Numbered from the stretch's first letter, positions 25,181-34,047 are shown. The stretch is 64,000 bases of DNA from Kosakonia arachidis (GCF_900116535.1 NZ_FPAU01000002.1:1-64000); one strand, 5' to 3'. The notes: generated by a model not told the origin, from the sequence alone. A program made the numbers and translations.

Positions 25181-26148
25181 GGCATGACCTTCACATCTTG
25201 AATGAATTTCAGGGTGTAGCTGCCCTCAAACGGGACTTTCGCCGGATCGATCAGCTTGTTATCCACCAGCAGTTGCCAGGTCTGCTTCAGACGCGGAACG
25301 GTCATGATGCCGATACCGCCAGTCTGCGCATCGCCACCGGTCAGCATCTGATACTTCTTCATCTGGGCGATACCGAAGGCGATCTGTTCGTCGGTCATCT
25401 GCGGGTTTTCTTTCTTAATCAGCGCATTGCCCGGTGCCGGATTCGCCAGGTAATTTTTCCAGCCCTGCATTGAAGCTTTAACAAAAGCCTCGACCGCCTG
25501 CGGACGTTTCTCGATGGTCGATTTCATGCACACAATGCTGTTGCCGTAGGGCGGGTAGCCCCAGTCGCTGATCGGATAGACATTGGCTTGCGCTCCGGCT
25601 TTCTGCACCGCAAAAGGTTCGGAGGTCACGTAGCCCTGCTGTACCAGGTTTTTATCCGCGAGGAACGGCTGCACGCTGAAGGTATACGGGCGCACGCGGG
25701 CATTTTTCAGGTTGAGCGCACTTTTCGCCCACGGCCAGTAGGAGGTATAGGCTTCGGCGGCTAACAAGAAAGTTTTACCCTGCAAATCGGCCTGGTTTTT
25801 AACATCCGGGTGGGTGATAAACACAATCGCTGAATGCTGGAAGGTGGTGGCTACCGGTACCGCTTCCACACCCTGCTGCCAGGATTCCAGCGCCTGCATG
25901 TTATCGCTGATGATGCAGTCAGCCTGCCCTGCCGCCATCAGTTGCATAGTGTTCACCTGTGGCCCGCCCATTTTGATGGTGACGTCCAGACCGGCATCAC
26001 GGTACAGATTCTGTGCCTGGGCTTGATAAAAACCGCCATGCTCAGCCTGAGCATACCAGTTGGTCATAAAGGTAAATTTCTCGGCAGCCATTCCCTGGGC
26101 CGACAGTGCCACGGAAAACGCAGCGACAATGCTCAATGTTTTTTTCAT
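25177..26148 (-). CDS. ABC substrate-binding protein, NMT1/ThiY-like
   Basis: The ATG at 26148 gives 323 residues with a signal peptide (MKKTLSIVAAFSVALSAQGM, cleavage after MAA-like site near 23). The mature protein begins KFTFMTNWYAQAEHGGFYQA, the hallmark of NMT1/THI5-type binding proteins. These bind pyrimidine (ThiY), riboflavin or related heterocycles. GQADCIISDNMQAL and GYVTSEPFAVQKAG are further family blocks. A longer frame to 26295 reads through the previous gene and is rejected. The ligand is likely a heterocyclic nitrogen compound, by analogy only. Confidence 0.85.
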   Translation of the reverse strand: MKKTLSIVAAFSVALSAQGMAAEKFTFMTNWYAQAEHGGFYQAQAQNLYRDAGLDVTIKMGGPQVNTMQLMAAGQADCIISDNMQALESWQQGVEAVPVATTFQHSAIVFITHPDVKNQADLQGKTFLLAAEAYTSYWPWAKSALNLKNARVRPYTFSVQPFLADKNLVQQGYVTSEPFAVQKAGAQANVYPISDWGYPPYGNSIVCMKSTIEKRPQAVEAFVKASMQGWKNYLANPAPGNALIKKENPQMTDEQIAFGIAQMKKYQMLTGGDAQTGGIGIMTVPRLKQTWQLLVDNKLIDPAKVPFEGSYTLKFIQDVKVMP

Positions 26149-26162
26149 AGCCGATCCCCGAA

Positions 26163-27041
26163 TTAGCGCGGTGGTAATAATGATGCTGCGTCGTTTTGGT
26201 CTACTACTTTGCCCTGCCACTGCCCGGTGCCCCACGCCGGTTCGGCGCGTGTTACCCATTCCATTTGATGTACTTCGGTAATCACCTGCGCCCAACTGGT
26301 CGCCAGTGAATCCAGAATCGCATCACCCTGCGCTTTGGTTGCAGGACGCGGATCGCCGATCACGCCACTCGGACCAAAGTCATATGACGCCCAGGCCGCC
26401 ATCGGGCGGGTGCGGGAGAGCGTCGGGCACGGGAACGCCGGTGGATAGTTGGCGACGGCTTTGTCCATCTGCACGGTATCCGGTGCCAGCGCCAGCATCA
26501 GCGCGGTTTCGGCATGACCGGCGTGCATCGCCATCTGGCGTTCCTGCTCGTCCATAAAACTTTCGGCGCAATTCGGCACTTTGAAGGTGTCCTGCATGAT
26601 GATGATCATGTCGCCGTGACGCAGGCGCAGTTCGCGCGCAGCCATCTGCAACGGCTGCGGCTGACCACCGTGGCCATTAACCATCAGGAACTTGCGGAAA
26701 CCGGCGCGGTACAGCGATTCGCCAATCTCCAGAATAGTGTGCAGCAGCGTTTCACCGGTCAGCGTCAGGGTGCCGGGGAAATGCAGATGCTCGTCCGATT
26801 TACCATAGGTGATGGGCGGAATGGCGTAAGCCGGGATCGTTGCCGGTAAACGTGCCAGCGCATGGCCGACCACCCCGGAGGAAATCACGCTATCCACCGC
26901 ACATGGCAGATGCGGGCCATGCTGTTCAATCGCCCCGGTCGGCAACACAATCACCGTGTTGGCTTTGTCGTCCAACGTGGCGATATCGGTCCAGCTCAGA
27001 TACGGCAAAAAGCGGTTTGCCGGAATATAACCATGTAACAT
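26163..27041 (-). CDS. Creatininase-family amidohydrolase
   Basis: This protein has about 292 residues from ATG 27041 (AGGAAG upstream). It has the metal-binding block LPTGAIEQHGPHLPCAVDS, then a HFPGTLTLTGETLL segment and MVNGHGGQPQPLQ. These match the Glu/His/Asp ligands of creatininase and related amidohydrolases, including MftE and FapyF-type enzymes. The family cleaves cyclic amides or formamido groups in the cytoplasm. It lies between the binding-protein and RidA genes, 14 bases from each, fitting a ring-opening or deamidation step. Confidence 0.85.
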   Translation of the reverse strand: MLHGYIPANRFLPYLSWTDIATLDDKANTVIVLPTGAIEQHGPHLPCAVDSVISSGVVGHALARLPATIPAYAIPPITYGKSDEHLHFPGTLTLTGETLLHTILEIGESLYRAGFRKFLMVNGHGGQPQPLQMAARELRLRHGDMIIIMQDTFKVPNCAESFMDEQERQMAMHAGHAETALMLALAPDTVQMDKAVANYPPAFPCPTLSRTRPMAAWASYDFGPSGVIGDPRPATKAQGDAILDSLATSWAQVITEVHQMEWVTRAEPAWGTGQWQGKVVDQNDAASLLPPR

Positions 27042-27055
27042 CTTGCTTCCTCGTG

Positions 27056-27511
27056 TTATTGCGGCAACCACGCCGTCGCTTCAACTTCAATTAAGACATC
27101 CGGGCTGGGCAGCATTTCGCTTACCTGAACCACGGTAGAAACCGGTGGCGTACCCGGGTAAAACAACTTGCGCACCCGGCTGTAATGCGGAAAGTGATCC
27201 AGATTGCGGAAGTACTGCACCAGTTTGATCACGTCGCTCATCTGGCCACCCGCGCTCTCAATGGTGGTGCGGATGCTCTCCAGCACATACCAACTTTGTG
27301 CCAGGATCGGCCCTTCTTTGATATCGGTGGAGAACTCGCCGGTGCGCCCCAGCAGTTGCTGCGCCCCGGCAGGGATATCGTCGTAACCACGCACAATCAG
27401 CGCGGTTTGTGGGTTCACCGGGATAATGCCGGAAAGAAAGATAAAATCGCCCGCGCGTCGCCACGCGGCATACTTCGCCAGCGGTTTACCCGCCCCTGCT
27501 TCAAGCGTCAT
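27056..27511 (-). CDS. RidA-family protein in catabolic operon
   Basis: This 151-residue Rid-fold protein has FIFLSGIIPVNPQT, an SWYVLESIRTTIESAGGQMSD helix, and a PPVSTVVQVSEML stretch. The final strand reads VLIEVEATAWL. As in the copy at 19567, the catalytic Arg of true RidA is not at the expected place (PDVLIEV). This suggests a pathway-specific Rid protein such as those that hydrolyse aminoacrylate or carbamate-type intermediates. It overlaps the amidohydrolase gene by 11 bases. Confidence 0.82.
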   Translation of the reverse strand: MTLEAGAGKPLAKYAAWRRAGDFIFLSGIIPVNPQTALIVRGYDDIPAGAQQLLGRTGEFSTDIKEGPILAQSWYVLESIRTTIESAGGQMSDVIKLVQYFRNLDHFPHYSRVRKLFYPGTPPVSTVVQVSEMLPSPDVLIEVEATAWLPQ

Positions 27512-28706
27512 TGCTGAATTCCCCGTAACAGATCCCCTGTTTCAACCGATAGCGACTGCGGCTACGCAGTGGCCAGCTTGCCGCCTCGGCAGCAGGGAAA
27601 ATGACAAAATCGTTAGCCAAAAGATTTGCGCCGTCATGCAACGCCGTGCGCTGACAAATCAGTACCGATGCCTCATCAAAAGCCATACCCAGTTGCGCAC
27701 TCAGCAGGCCGCTGAACAGCGTGTCGAGCGGGTCGTAGCTGCCAACCGGACAGAACGCGTCCTGCACGTTATCTGCCCCTAACAGCAAGGGGATACCGTA
27801 TGCCTGCGCCTCTTTAATCAGCGTTAATCCGCGCTGACGCGGGGTGCGTCCCGGCACTGCGTCCTGTAACAGCAGGTTGGTAAGCGGCAGCGCAATCAGG
27901 GTGACGCGATGTTGCGCCAGCACCTCAAGGATCGTCGCAAAGTCCTCCTGCTGCGCCAGGGCACACGCGTGGCTACAGGTAATGCGTCCGTTAAACGGAT
28001 GTTGCTGTAAATAGTTCGCCAGCCAGCGCAAACCCTGCGCATCGTGGCTCAGTTCTTCGTCGATATGCAGATCGATATCCAGTTGCCAGCGTTCCGCCGC
28101 CTGCAATAAATGGGTAAACGCCCGGGCATCCCAGTTGCTGCTATGAATAAATCCCCCAAGCAGCGCGCCACTGGCGGCGACCTGGGCGGCGATATGATCC
28201 GCCTGAGCGGCATCGGCAAAAAAGGTCACCGGGGCCAGCGCCACACGTTCAATGGTGCACAGCGGATGCTGCAACTCCCCCACGATCTGCCATGCCAGCG
28301 GAGCATCGGCGGTAAACCAGTCGATATGGGTGCGCAGCAAACCCACACCGGCCTCCACCGCCCAGTTAAGCGCCTGGCTGGCACGCTGCCGCAGATCATC
28401 AGTACTCCAGCACGCCCGGTCTTTATGCATGGCGGCGATGGCGGCCAACAGGCCGGGCTGTTGAGCCGGGCTGCGCTGCACGGTGAAGGTTTTATCGAGA
28501 TGCGCATGGGGTTCAATCAGCGCTGGCAGCACCAGCGCACTGTTGAGCGCAAGATAGCCGCTAACATGCCGATGCGGCTCGATCAGCGTGCCCTGTTCAC
28601 GAAAATGCAGGGTTGCCAGCGCCGGTTGATCGCCATGCATCGGCCAGTCCTGCGGCAGCAACCAGCGGGGTAAACGTGCGCCTGTCGCGCCCGAATACAC
28701 GTTCAC
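27501..28706 (-). CDS. Cytosine-deaminase-like metal-dependent amidohydrolase
   Basis: The protein of about 401 residues starts at GTG 28706, overlapping the previous stop as GTGA. It has the CodA/AtzC-type metal motif PHAHLDKTFT, the LRTHIDW strand, DLHIDEE and ITCSHA. LLLGADNVQDAFCP follows, matching the HxH, His, His, Asp ligand order of the family. Members deaminate cytosine, isoguanine or s-triazine amines. Upstream in-frame ATG 28748 would overlap the reductase gene by 46 bases and is less likely. It probably removes an amino group from the imported heterocycle. Confidence 0.83.
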   Translation of the reverse strand: MNVYSGATGARLPRWLLPQDWPMHGDQPALATLHFREQGTLIEPHRHVSGYLALNSALVLPALIEPHAHLDKTFTVQRSPAQQPGLLAAIAAMHKDRACWSTDDLRQRASQALNWAVEAGVGLLRTHIDWFTADAPLAWQIVGELQHPLCTIERVALAPVTFFADAAQADHIAAQVAASGALLGGFIHSSNWDARAFTHLLQAAERWQLDIDLHIDEELSHDAQGLRWLANYLQQHPFNGRITCSHACALAQQEDFATILEVLAQHRVTLIALPLTNLLLQDAVPGRTPRQRGLTLIKEAQAYGIPLLLGADNVQDAFCPVGSYDPLDTLFSGLLSAQLGMAFDEASVLICQRTALHDGANLLANDFVIFPAAEAASWPLRSRSRYRLKQGICYGEFSNDA

Positions 28707-29659
28707 AGGTCGAGTACCAGGAGAGGGGAACGCGCGCGCGAACAACACAGCACAATACAGTCATTGGCAGCGCGCTCTTTCTGGCTCAATACTTCATCGC
28801 GATGATCCGGCTCACCCTCCAGCACACCAGTAATGCAGGCCCCGCACATTCCCTGTTCGCAGGAGAGTTCGATGTCGATCCCGGCACGCGACAGCACCTC
28901 CGCAATGCTTTCATCGGCATTGACGGTGTAACGCGCCCCGCTGGAGGCGATTTCAACCGCGAAGGTGTCACCAGCAACCGATTGCGTAACAACACTGGCT
29001 TTGAATTTTTCACTGTGCAATTGATCAGCCCGCCAGCCGTATTGCAGCGCTAATTGATGCAGATGATCCATAAAACCCGCCGGGCCACAGCTCACCAGTG
29101 CACTGTCGTGCGGCCGTTTGAGATCGTCCGGTACACGCTGACGCAGGCTGTCACCTTCGCTGCTGTAATGCAGCACCACGCGCGCGCCAAGTTGCTCCAG
29201 CCGTGCGCTGAATGGCAGTTCATCATGGCGTTTAAGAAACAGATGCAGCGTGAAATCGGCATCCTGCGCCGCCAGTTGTTCCGCCATGACCAGTAGCGGC
29301 GTCAGGCCGATACCGGCCGCGAACAGCAGCGTGCGCGGTGCCTGCGGCAGTGGAAAATGGTTGCGTGGCGCGGAGATGGTTAAGCTCGCCCCGGTTTGCA
29401 CCTGATGATGCAGCCAGCGCGAGCCGCCACCCGATCCCTCATCGAGACGGACGCAAATTTGGTAATGCGCTTCACCGGCGACGGAACACAGCGAATACTG
29501 CCGCTTGCCGCAATCGGGAATGGTCACATCAATATGGGCACCGGGAGTGAACGCCGGTAGTGGATGGCCGCTGGCAGACGCCAGGGTCAGTAATACATTG
29601 CCAGCACCGTTGAACTGCTTTGCGATGACGGTGACAGCGAGATTCTCTGCCTGCTTCAT
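28703..29659 (-). CDS. Phthalate-dioxygenase-type ferredoxin reductase (VanB-like)
   Basis: This 318-residue protein has an FMN/FAD barrel (GAHIDVTIPDCGKRQYSLCS), an NAD domain (TLLFAAGIGLTPLLVMAEQL) and a C-terminal plant-type [2Fe-2S] domain. The last has CEQGMCGAC and a distal Cys in DCIVLCC. This is the class IA reductase that feeds electrons to a Rieske oxygenase such as VanA. It is the first gene of the operon (start 29659), yet no Rieske oxygenase is encoded in the window. The partner is either elsewhere or lost, or the reductase serves another acceptor. Confidence 0.88.
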   Translation of the reverse strand: MKQAENLAVTVIAKQFNGAGNVLLTLASASGHPLPAFTPGAHIDVTIPDCGKRQYSLCSVAGEAHYQICVRLDEGSGGGSRWLHHQVQTGASLTISAPRNHFPLPQAPRTLLFAAGIGLTPLLVMAEQLAAQDADFTLHLFLKRHDELPFSARLEQLGARVVLHYSSEGDSLRQRVPDDLKRPHDSALVSCGPAGFMDHLHQLALQYGWRADQLHSEKFKASVVTQSVAGDTFAVEIASSGARYTVNADESIAEVLSRAGIDIELSCEQGMCGACITGVLEGEPDHRDEVLSQKERAANDCIVLCCSRARSPLLVLDL

Positions 29660-29925
29660 GATAATCCTGCATACCACGGACACGTCATCAGCCGGAAGGC
29701 CGCGCGTCGTCTCGTTTTTATCGTAATTGCGATTATTATGTTGCCAATGTGTAAACGTCCATCCGTTTAATTCGCACAAAGTGTTGCAAAAAAGAGAACG
29801 CCGGTGATGTTCCGCTGCTCGCAAAATCGGCTCTCTTTCACCGGCGTGGCCCGCCAGGGTTCACTGCGCAAGGCTTGTAGGACGATGCATATGTCAACGT
29901 CCTCTATTGACCAACGGTTTTAGGG
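29660..29925. other. Promoter region of the catabolic operon and junk
   Basis: About 265 bases upstream of the reductase hold presumably the operon promoter. ATTGCGATTATTATG on the plus strand is AT-rich near 29727-29742. No gene was recognised. Confidence 0.35.
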
Positions 29926-30048
29926 GTGGAAAAGCGGCTGGATATACTGCTGTTTGAACGTCATCCATCAGGATTACGTATGACGGCGACGGGCGAAATC
30001 CCGCTGGACGCGGCGAAGTGCGCCTCATTGATTCGGTTCAATTTGTAA
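29926..30048 (+). pseudogene. LysR-family regulator relic
   Basis: A 40-codon frame reads VEKRLDILLFERHPSGLRMT, then ATGEIPLDAAKCASLIRF. This is the wing and linker part of a LysR DNA-binding domain. The helix-turn-helix before it and the effector domain after it are missing. It lies divergent to the nine-gene operon and may be what is left of its regulator. Confidence 0.6.
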
Positions 30049-30162
30049 TCCAGGAATATTCCTGGCCCCGATGCAGCCATATACGACGGCCTGAACGGTT
30101 CCAAACAGTTCCACATGCAGGTAGACTGCCTTGTATAAAATCTTTCGGCTAGGACAGGTAGG

Positions 30163-30492
30163 ATGGGGAAAAAAAATATTACTGAAAAAGATCTGCTTGA
30201 TAACGGTTTTACAGAAAAAAATATATCCCGTTTGAAAGAGGTTCTGTCCCGTCAGGAAAACACCGACGAATCGTTTACCACATTGATAAAAGATTTGAGT
30301 AAGCGATTCTACGCCGGGGTAATTTGTTTAATCTTATTGTTTGTCCTTTTTGCTGTCGCTTTCATCTTCTATCCAGCACCTGTGATTTTAAGTTACATTC
30401 CGGTTGTAATCATTGGCATGGCTATCGTTTATTACATAATACCATTGAACCTTTCATGGAAGGCCTGGAAGCTCATGAAAGGTTCAAAGTAA
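30163..30492 (+). CDS. Two-TM membrane protein, possible immunity partner of DUF4225 protein
   Basis: This 109-residue protein has a charged cytoplasmic N-terminus (residues 1-48). Two strongly hydrophobic segments follow (FYAGVICLILLFVLFAVAFIF and VILSYIPVVIIGMAIVYYII, each about 20 residues), then a short basic tail. It converges on the DUF4225 gene with 7 bases between stops. Such small membrane proteins often protect against membrane-acting effectors, but the link here is positional. The family is not recognised. Confidence 0.6.
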   Translation: MGKKNITEKDLLDNGFTEKNISRLKEVLSRQENTDESFTTLIKDLSKRFYAGVICLILLFVLFAVAFIFYPAPVILSYIPVVIIGMAIVYYIIPLNLSWKAWKLMKGSK

Positions 30493-30499
30493 GCACAAC

Positions 30500-31312
30500 T
30501 TAATTTTGGCTGTGCTGGATTTCATAAATGTTATTGCCTATCTGAAGCCCTTTCAACCCTGCACCAGTACCTTTAATCACAAGGGCTGCGCGACTCATAG
30601 TCGAAACCTTTCGGTAAAAATCAGGGGTGGTATAACGATAAAGGCGCCACACATCCGGCTTTAACGTAAATTTGAAAATACCATAATAAGAGGTCGTTAA
30701 ATCAACAAGCTGGTATGCCAGAAGGCCAACCCGACGATCAAAACCGAGAAATTGTGCTGAGTTTTCATAGGTATCCCGCATCAGATTTGAAGGGTTATCT
30801 GAACCAGATAGCTTCTGGATTCCTTCTGCAACTGATGAGGTACCGTTCAGAAATAAAGTTGCGCCTGCAATCATACCGACAACATTTCCTGTAGGGAGTG
30901 AAGAGGCAAATACTCCTGCCCCAGCGGCCATTTGCAGACCGGCAACCACGACGCCAATCCCATCGATAACATAGCCAGCAATTTTACCATTCTCTTGATA
31001 TATCTGAACTGATGCGGCAATTACAGACTCACCCGTTCTTAACATGCGATCCTGTATTCTGAGGTTTTCCGTTTCTTCCCTGATATTCCGAATACAACGC
31101 TGACATTCTTCATCGCTGGCGCTATTTTTGATTGCTGCAATCTGACGACGTGCAAAATCACGCACTTCATCCTGAAACCGTATACGTATGAGTGCATCAC
31201 CAAGGTGAAAAGCAGATACCGCCATCGCTGTATTCATCAGACTATTAGTCTCCGCCATAGCCATGGTCGTGAAATAATTTGAGAAACGATTATTGCCAAT
31301 GTATATATCCAA
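30500..31312 (-). CDS. DUF4225 domain protein, probable effector
   Basis: This 270-residue protein has a helical N-terminal part with a CxxC pair (EECQRCIRNI). A Gly-rich hydrophobic centre follows (GYVIDGIGVVVAGLQMAAGAG and MIAGATLFLNGTSS, in separate segments). The C-terminal DUF4225 block has FDRRVGLLAYQLVDLTTSYYG and LKPDVWRLYRY. DUF4225 proteins are recurrent in polymorphic-toxin and type VI loci and are suspected to act at membranes. It sits between a two-TM protein gene and a P4-type immunity cassette. Confidence 0.7.
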   Translation of the reverse strand: MDIYIGNNRFSNYFTTMAMAETNSLMNTAMAVSAFHLGDALIRIRFQDEVRDFARRQIAAIKNSASDEECQRCIRNIREETENLRIQDRMLRTGESVIAASVQIYQENGKIAGYVIDGIGVVVAGLQMAAGAGVFASSLPTGNVVGMIAGATLFLNGTSSVAEGIQKLSGSDNPSNLMRDTYENSAQFLGFDRRVGLLAYQLVDLTTSYYGIFKFTLKPDVWRLYRYTTPDFYRKVSTMSRAALVIKGTGAGLKGLQIGNNIYEIQHSQN

Positions 31313-31411
31313 CTCTTTCCCTCGAAGCGTTTTCTGGACGTTTTATATACGTTAGCATGATTGTTTATAATCGTGTAGGAGTAAGCTGACTGACTAAATG
31401 ATGTGGATCTA

Positions 31412-31640
31412 TCATCTTCCTCGCATTAATCGCCACGGGTTTAAAGACATCTCAGCGTCATTTATGGACAAGTGAACATCCCGCTCGCGCCATTCCCTTC
31501 CAGAGAAAAACCTACCGACAGATTCGGGTAAAACAAAACCAACACCGTCTAAATTACCCTCACTGAAAAACTCATCAAACCACCCGCGGCGAATATTCCA
31601 TTTATCGAGCCTTCCCGATAAACGCCACTTCCAGCCTTGC
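31412..31640 (-). pseudogene. C-terminal coding relic of unknown protein
   Basis: The minus frame ending at 31412 reads WNIRRGWFDEFFSEGNLDGV, then SVGRFFSGREWRERDVHLS and NPWRLMRGR. It looks like genuine protein sequence for about 70 residues. The frame then enters the P4-type leader at about 31640, where it ceases to be plausible. It may be the tail of another effector-associated gene. Confidence 0.35.
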
Positions 31641-31697
31641 TTCTGCTCGATGTTTGCACGTATAGTTTCCCGGCTGTCGCAAAATCGGCAGCCGGGA

Positions 31698-31721
31698 TTT
31701 GCAGCCCGCCTAACTTCAAGG
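31698..31721 (+). promoter_or_regulatory. Upstream antisense target (seqA-like) of P4-type cassette 2
   Basis: TTTGCAG (31698-31704) and ACTTCAAGG (31713-31721) are complementary to CTGCAAA (31869-31875) and CCTTGAAGT (31854-31862) of the antisense RNA. Just upstream, CCCGGCTG (31669-31676) and CAGCCGGG (31689-31696) form a hairpin also present, weaker, in cassette 1. Confidence 0.6.
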
Positions 31722-31815
31722 CGACACATCACGCGCTGAGCGTGTTTTTTTATGTCGCGGCTCTGGCACACCTGTTTTCTGGTTGTGGTGTTTCACCACT
31801 CCCTTTTCAGATAAT

Positions 31816-31894
31816 GGTGGCCCGGGCGGGGCAGCCTTCGGGCTGGCCGGTTTCCTTGAAGTCCGGTACTGCAAACCCTGTCCGGGCTACCACC
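31816..31894 (+). ncRNA. C4/CI-type antisense RNA, cassette 2
   Basis: The segment begins GGTGGCCCGGGC, contains the CAGCC-TTCG-GGCTG hairpin and closes with CCGGGCTACCACC. The framework is the same as at 6812-6891. Its variable segments are different: CCTTGAAGT (31854-31862) and CTGCAAA (31869-31875). They match their own targets at 31932-31940 and 31902-31908 perfectly. GCTACCAC (31886-31893) pairs with 31914-31921. The co-variation between the two cassettes supports real base pairing rather than chance. By analogy with P4 CI RNA it would be cut from the leader and silence the operon in trans. Confidence 0.75.
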
Positions 31895-31901
31895 CATGAG
31901 A

Positions 31902-31942
31902 TTTGCAGCTCCAGTGGTAGCATTAACCGTTACTTCAAGGAG
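31902..31942 (+). promoter_or_regulatory. Downstream antisense target overlapping ribosome-binding site, cassette 2
   Basis: TTTGCAG (31902-31908), GTGGTAGC (31914-31921) and ACTTCAAGG (31932-31940) are complementary to the antisense RNA. The last includes the AAGGAGG serving the ATG at 31952. Confidence 0.65.
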
Positions 31943-31951
31943 GTTGCCACT

Positions 31952-32146
31952 ATGGCTACGACCCTCACCCTGTCACACCCGCAATTTGCCGTTGTCTTCA
32001 CCGCGCTTTATCGCGCCGGGCGCGCGCCGCGTATCCATATGCTTCGCACCATCGCCAATGATGAACGAACCGCCCTCCGCGCTCTGGTGACAAAATACAT
32101 CCTTTCTCTGGCGGCGCGTCTGCCGGTTGCGGAGGTACAGATATGA
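31952..32146 (+). CDS. Small P4-type leader protein (Icd/Kil position, 64 aa)
   Basis: The ATG at 31952 follows AAGGAGG and gives 64 residues starting [20 protein letters not shown], rich in Ala and Arg in the second half. Position directly behind the antisense RNA matches kil in P4 and icd in P1, whose products block host cell division. Sequence alone does not prove that activity. A longer frame from 31637 would encode the antisense RNA region and corresponds to database 'Icd-like/Ash' entries. I consider the short form the translated one. It overlaps the next gene by 4 bases. Confidence 0.6.
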   Translation: MATTLTLSHPQFAVVFTALYRAGRAPRIHMLRTIANDERTALRALVTKYILSLAARLPVAEVQI

Positions 32147-32361
32147 AACAACCCACCATCTCCATCGACGATCTCAACTATCTGGCGCACCTGCGCAACA
32201 TGGGTCATCTGTTCAGCGAACTGGCCGCAGAAAACACCACCACAATGCACTGCGGGCCGGTTCAATACTCACAGCTTATTTCTTTACTGAGCGTGATAAC
32301 GGATCAGCTTGATGCCATCATTGAACGCTGCCATCAGCGCGGGCAATGCGGGGAGGAATAG
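32143..32361 (+). CDS. Small P4-type operon protein (72 aa)
   Basis: This 72-residue protein starts [20 protein letters not shown] at an ATG overlapping the previous stop (ATGA). The helical centre [11 protein letters not shown] and the C-terminal [13 protein letters not shown] match the protein at 6948-7172 over almost its whole length. It is a conserved component of P4-like islands, without a known biochemical role. The replication genes that should follow are missing here, and backbone genes resume within 100 bases. Confidence 0.65.
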   Translation: MKQPTISIDDLNYLAHLRNMGHLFSELAAENTTTMHCGPVQYSQLISLLSVITDQLDAIIERCHQRGQCGEE

Positions 32362-32453
32362 CGATAAATCAACGACTGACCTGCCGCAGCGATAAAACCC
32401 ATTAGCGCCAGAATGGCGTTGGGCAGATTTCGTAAACTCGCCGCCAATATAAA

Positions 32454-32483
32454 AACCCCGCCCGATCTTCACCCGGCGGGGTT
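32454..32483. terminator. Bidirectional terminator
   Basis: AACCCCGCC (32454-32462) and GGCGGGGTT (32475-32483) form a strong hairpin. The minus strand continues with TTTTT, so it mainly ends the guanidino-module operon. The plus side continues GTTATTT. Confidence 0.8.
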
Positions 32484-32511
32484 GTTATTTCACAGCCATA
32501 CACGCACAACG

Positions 32512-34047
32512 TCATGCCACTTTCGCGCTATTCACCCCCATAAACTGGCGGATGCGTTGCAGCTCTGGTGTCGCTTCGCCGTGGCGGATATTTTCCGGCG
32601 TGGTATCGGCCTGAATAGTGCCTTTATCCATCAGCACCACGCGGTCGGAAATCGCCAGCGCAAAATCCATTTCGTGGGTCACAATTACCATAGTCATCCC
32701 TTCCCGCGCGAGGTCGCTTATCACTTTCAGCACTTCGCCGACGCGTTCCGGATCCAGCGCCGAAGTCGGTTCATCAAACAGCATGATGTCAGGAGACAAC
32801 GCCAGCGCACGGGCAATCGCGACCCGCTGCTGCTGCCCGCCGGAAAGCTGATGTGGATATTTGTTCATATGCGCCAGCAGACCCACTTTATCCAGCAGCC
32901 ATAGCGCCTGAGCACGCCGTGCAGATTCCTGTTCCGGCTGCTGATGATAACGCTGCGCCAGCATCACATTCTGCAAAATGGTGTAATGGGGGAACAGGTT
33001 AAAGCCCTGAAAAACCATGCCGATGCGGCGAATGCCCTGCTTACGTAAGCGGGAGTGGCGATTGTCGCCAGCCTGAATAAAGCTCTCACCAAACAGCACA
33101 ATTTCACCGCTGTCCAGCGTTTCCAGCCCGTTGATACTGCGGATAAGCGTCGTTTTCCCGGAGCCGGAAGGCCCGATCACACTGACCACTTCGCCGGGCG
33201 CAACCCGCAAATCAATATCCTTAAACACCTGGTTTTGCCCCCAGGTTTTCTGGATCTGTTTCATCAACAGTGCGTCTGGCGCGCCGTGCTGTTCGCCAGC
33301 ATGACGTTTAGCCAACGGTACAGCCTGCTGGCGCAGCGCATCAAGCTGGCTATCATGCAGGGTTTGCGGGGTTTTCACCTGCACGTTCGCCCAGCGCTCC
33401 AGCACCTGGAACAGCAAACTGAAAACGGAAACGATCAACACGTAATAGACTGCCACTGCCGCCAGTGTTTCCATCACCAGAAAGTTTTCCGCGTAGAGCC
33501 CCTGGCCGGTCATCAACAGTTCCGGCAGAGAAATCACCGACACCAGCGAGGTCTGTTTAACAATGGTAATAAACTCATTCACCAGCGCCGGTAACGCAAT
33601 GCGCAGCGCCTGCGGGATAACGACCTTCCGTTGAATGCCGAGGTAACTGAAACCCAGCGCGTGACCAGCTTCGTGCTGGCCCTTCGCCACCGAGATCAGG
33701 CCGCCACGGTGGATCTCCGCCATATAGGCCACTTCAACCAGAATGGTGGCAAGAAGCCCGGCAAAAAAAGCATTGCCGAGCACCACACCGCTGGCCGGGA
33801 ACATTTGCGGCAGGTTATAAACAAACACCACCAGCACCAGCAACGGCACACTGCGAAACAACCAGATGTAGACCTGGCAAAGGCTTTTCAGCCAGAGAGG
33901 GCCGGATAACCTGGCGCTGGCAACCACAAACCCCAGCACCAGTCCCGCGCACCAAGCAAGCACGCTGAGTTCCACTACGGTGACGCTGGCCTGCCAGAAA
34001 GCCGCCATCGAAAACAGTGAAAAGAAATAGTCCCAGTTAAATGTCAT
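32512..34047 (-). CDS. Fused amino-acid-type ABC permease-ATPase
   Basis: This 511-residue fusion has an N-terminal HisM/GlnP-type permease with about five helices and the coupling motif [12 protein letters not shown] (126-137). A linker at about 220-262 follows. The ATPase has Walker [10 protein letters not shown] at 292-300, LSGGQ at 401-405, and a Walker B LFDEP soon after. Polar-amino-acid importers usually encode these as two proteins. With the binding protein 36 bases upstream it forms a complete importer. The neighbouring ureohydrolases suggest a guanidino acid or arginine-like substrate, by inference. Confidence 0.88.
   Translation of the reverse strand: MTFNWDYFFSLFSMAAFWQASVTVVELSVLAWCAGLVLGFVVASARLSGPLWLKSLCQVYIWLFRSVPLLVLVVFVYNLPQMFPASGVVLGNAFFAGLLATILVEVAYMAEIHRGGLISVAKGQHEAGHALGFSYLGIQRKVVIPQALRIALPALVNEFITIVKQTSLVSVISLPELLMTGQGLYAENFLVMETLAAVAVYYVLIVSVFSLLFQVLERWANVQVKTPQTLHDSQLDALRQQAVPLAKRHAGEQHGAPDALLMKQIQKTWGQNQVFKDIDLRVAPGEVVSVIGPSGSGKTTLIRSINGLETLDSGEIVLFGESFIQAGDNRHSRLRKQGIRRIGMVFQGFNLFPHYTILQNVMLAQRYHQQPEQESARRAQALWLLDKVGLLAHMNKYPHQLSGGQQQRVAIARALALSPDIMLFDEPTSALDPERVGEVLKVISDLAREGMTMVIVTHEMDFALAISDRVVLMDKGTIQADTTPENIRHGEATPELQRIRQFMGVNSAKVA

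Noticed and set aside
24625..25473. 282-codon frame antisense to ABC transporter genes
   Set aside because: Long only because of GC-rich codon bias. The sense genes have full ABC motifs.
31637..32146. Extended 169-codon 'Icd-like' frame
   Set aside because: Same reason as cassette 1. The upstream part is structured RNA whose changes preserve base pairing rather than protein sequence.
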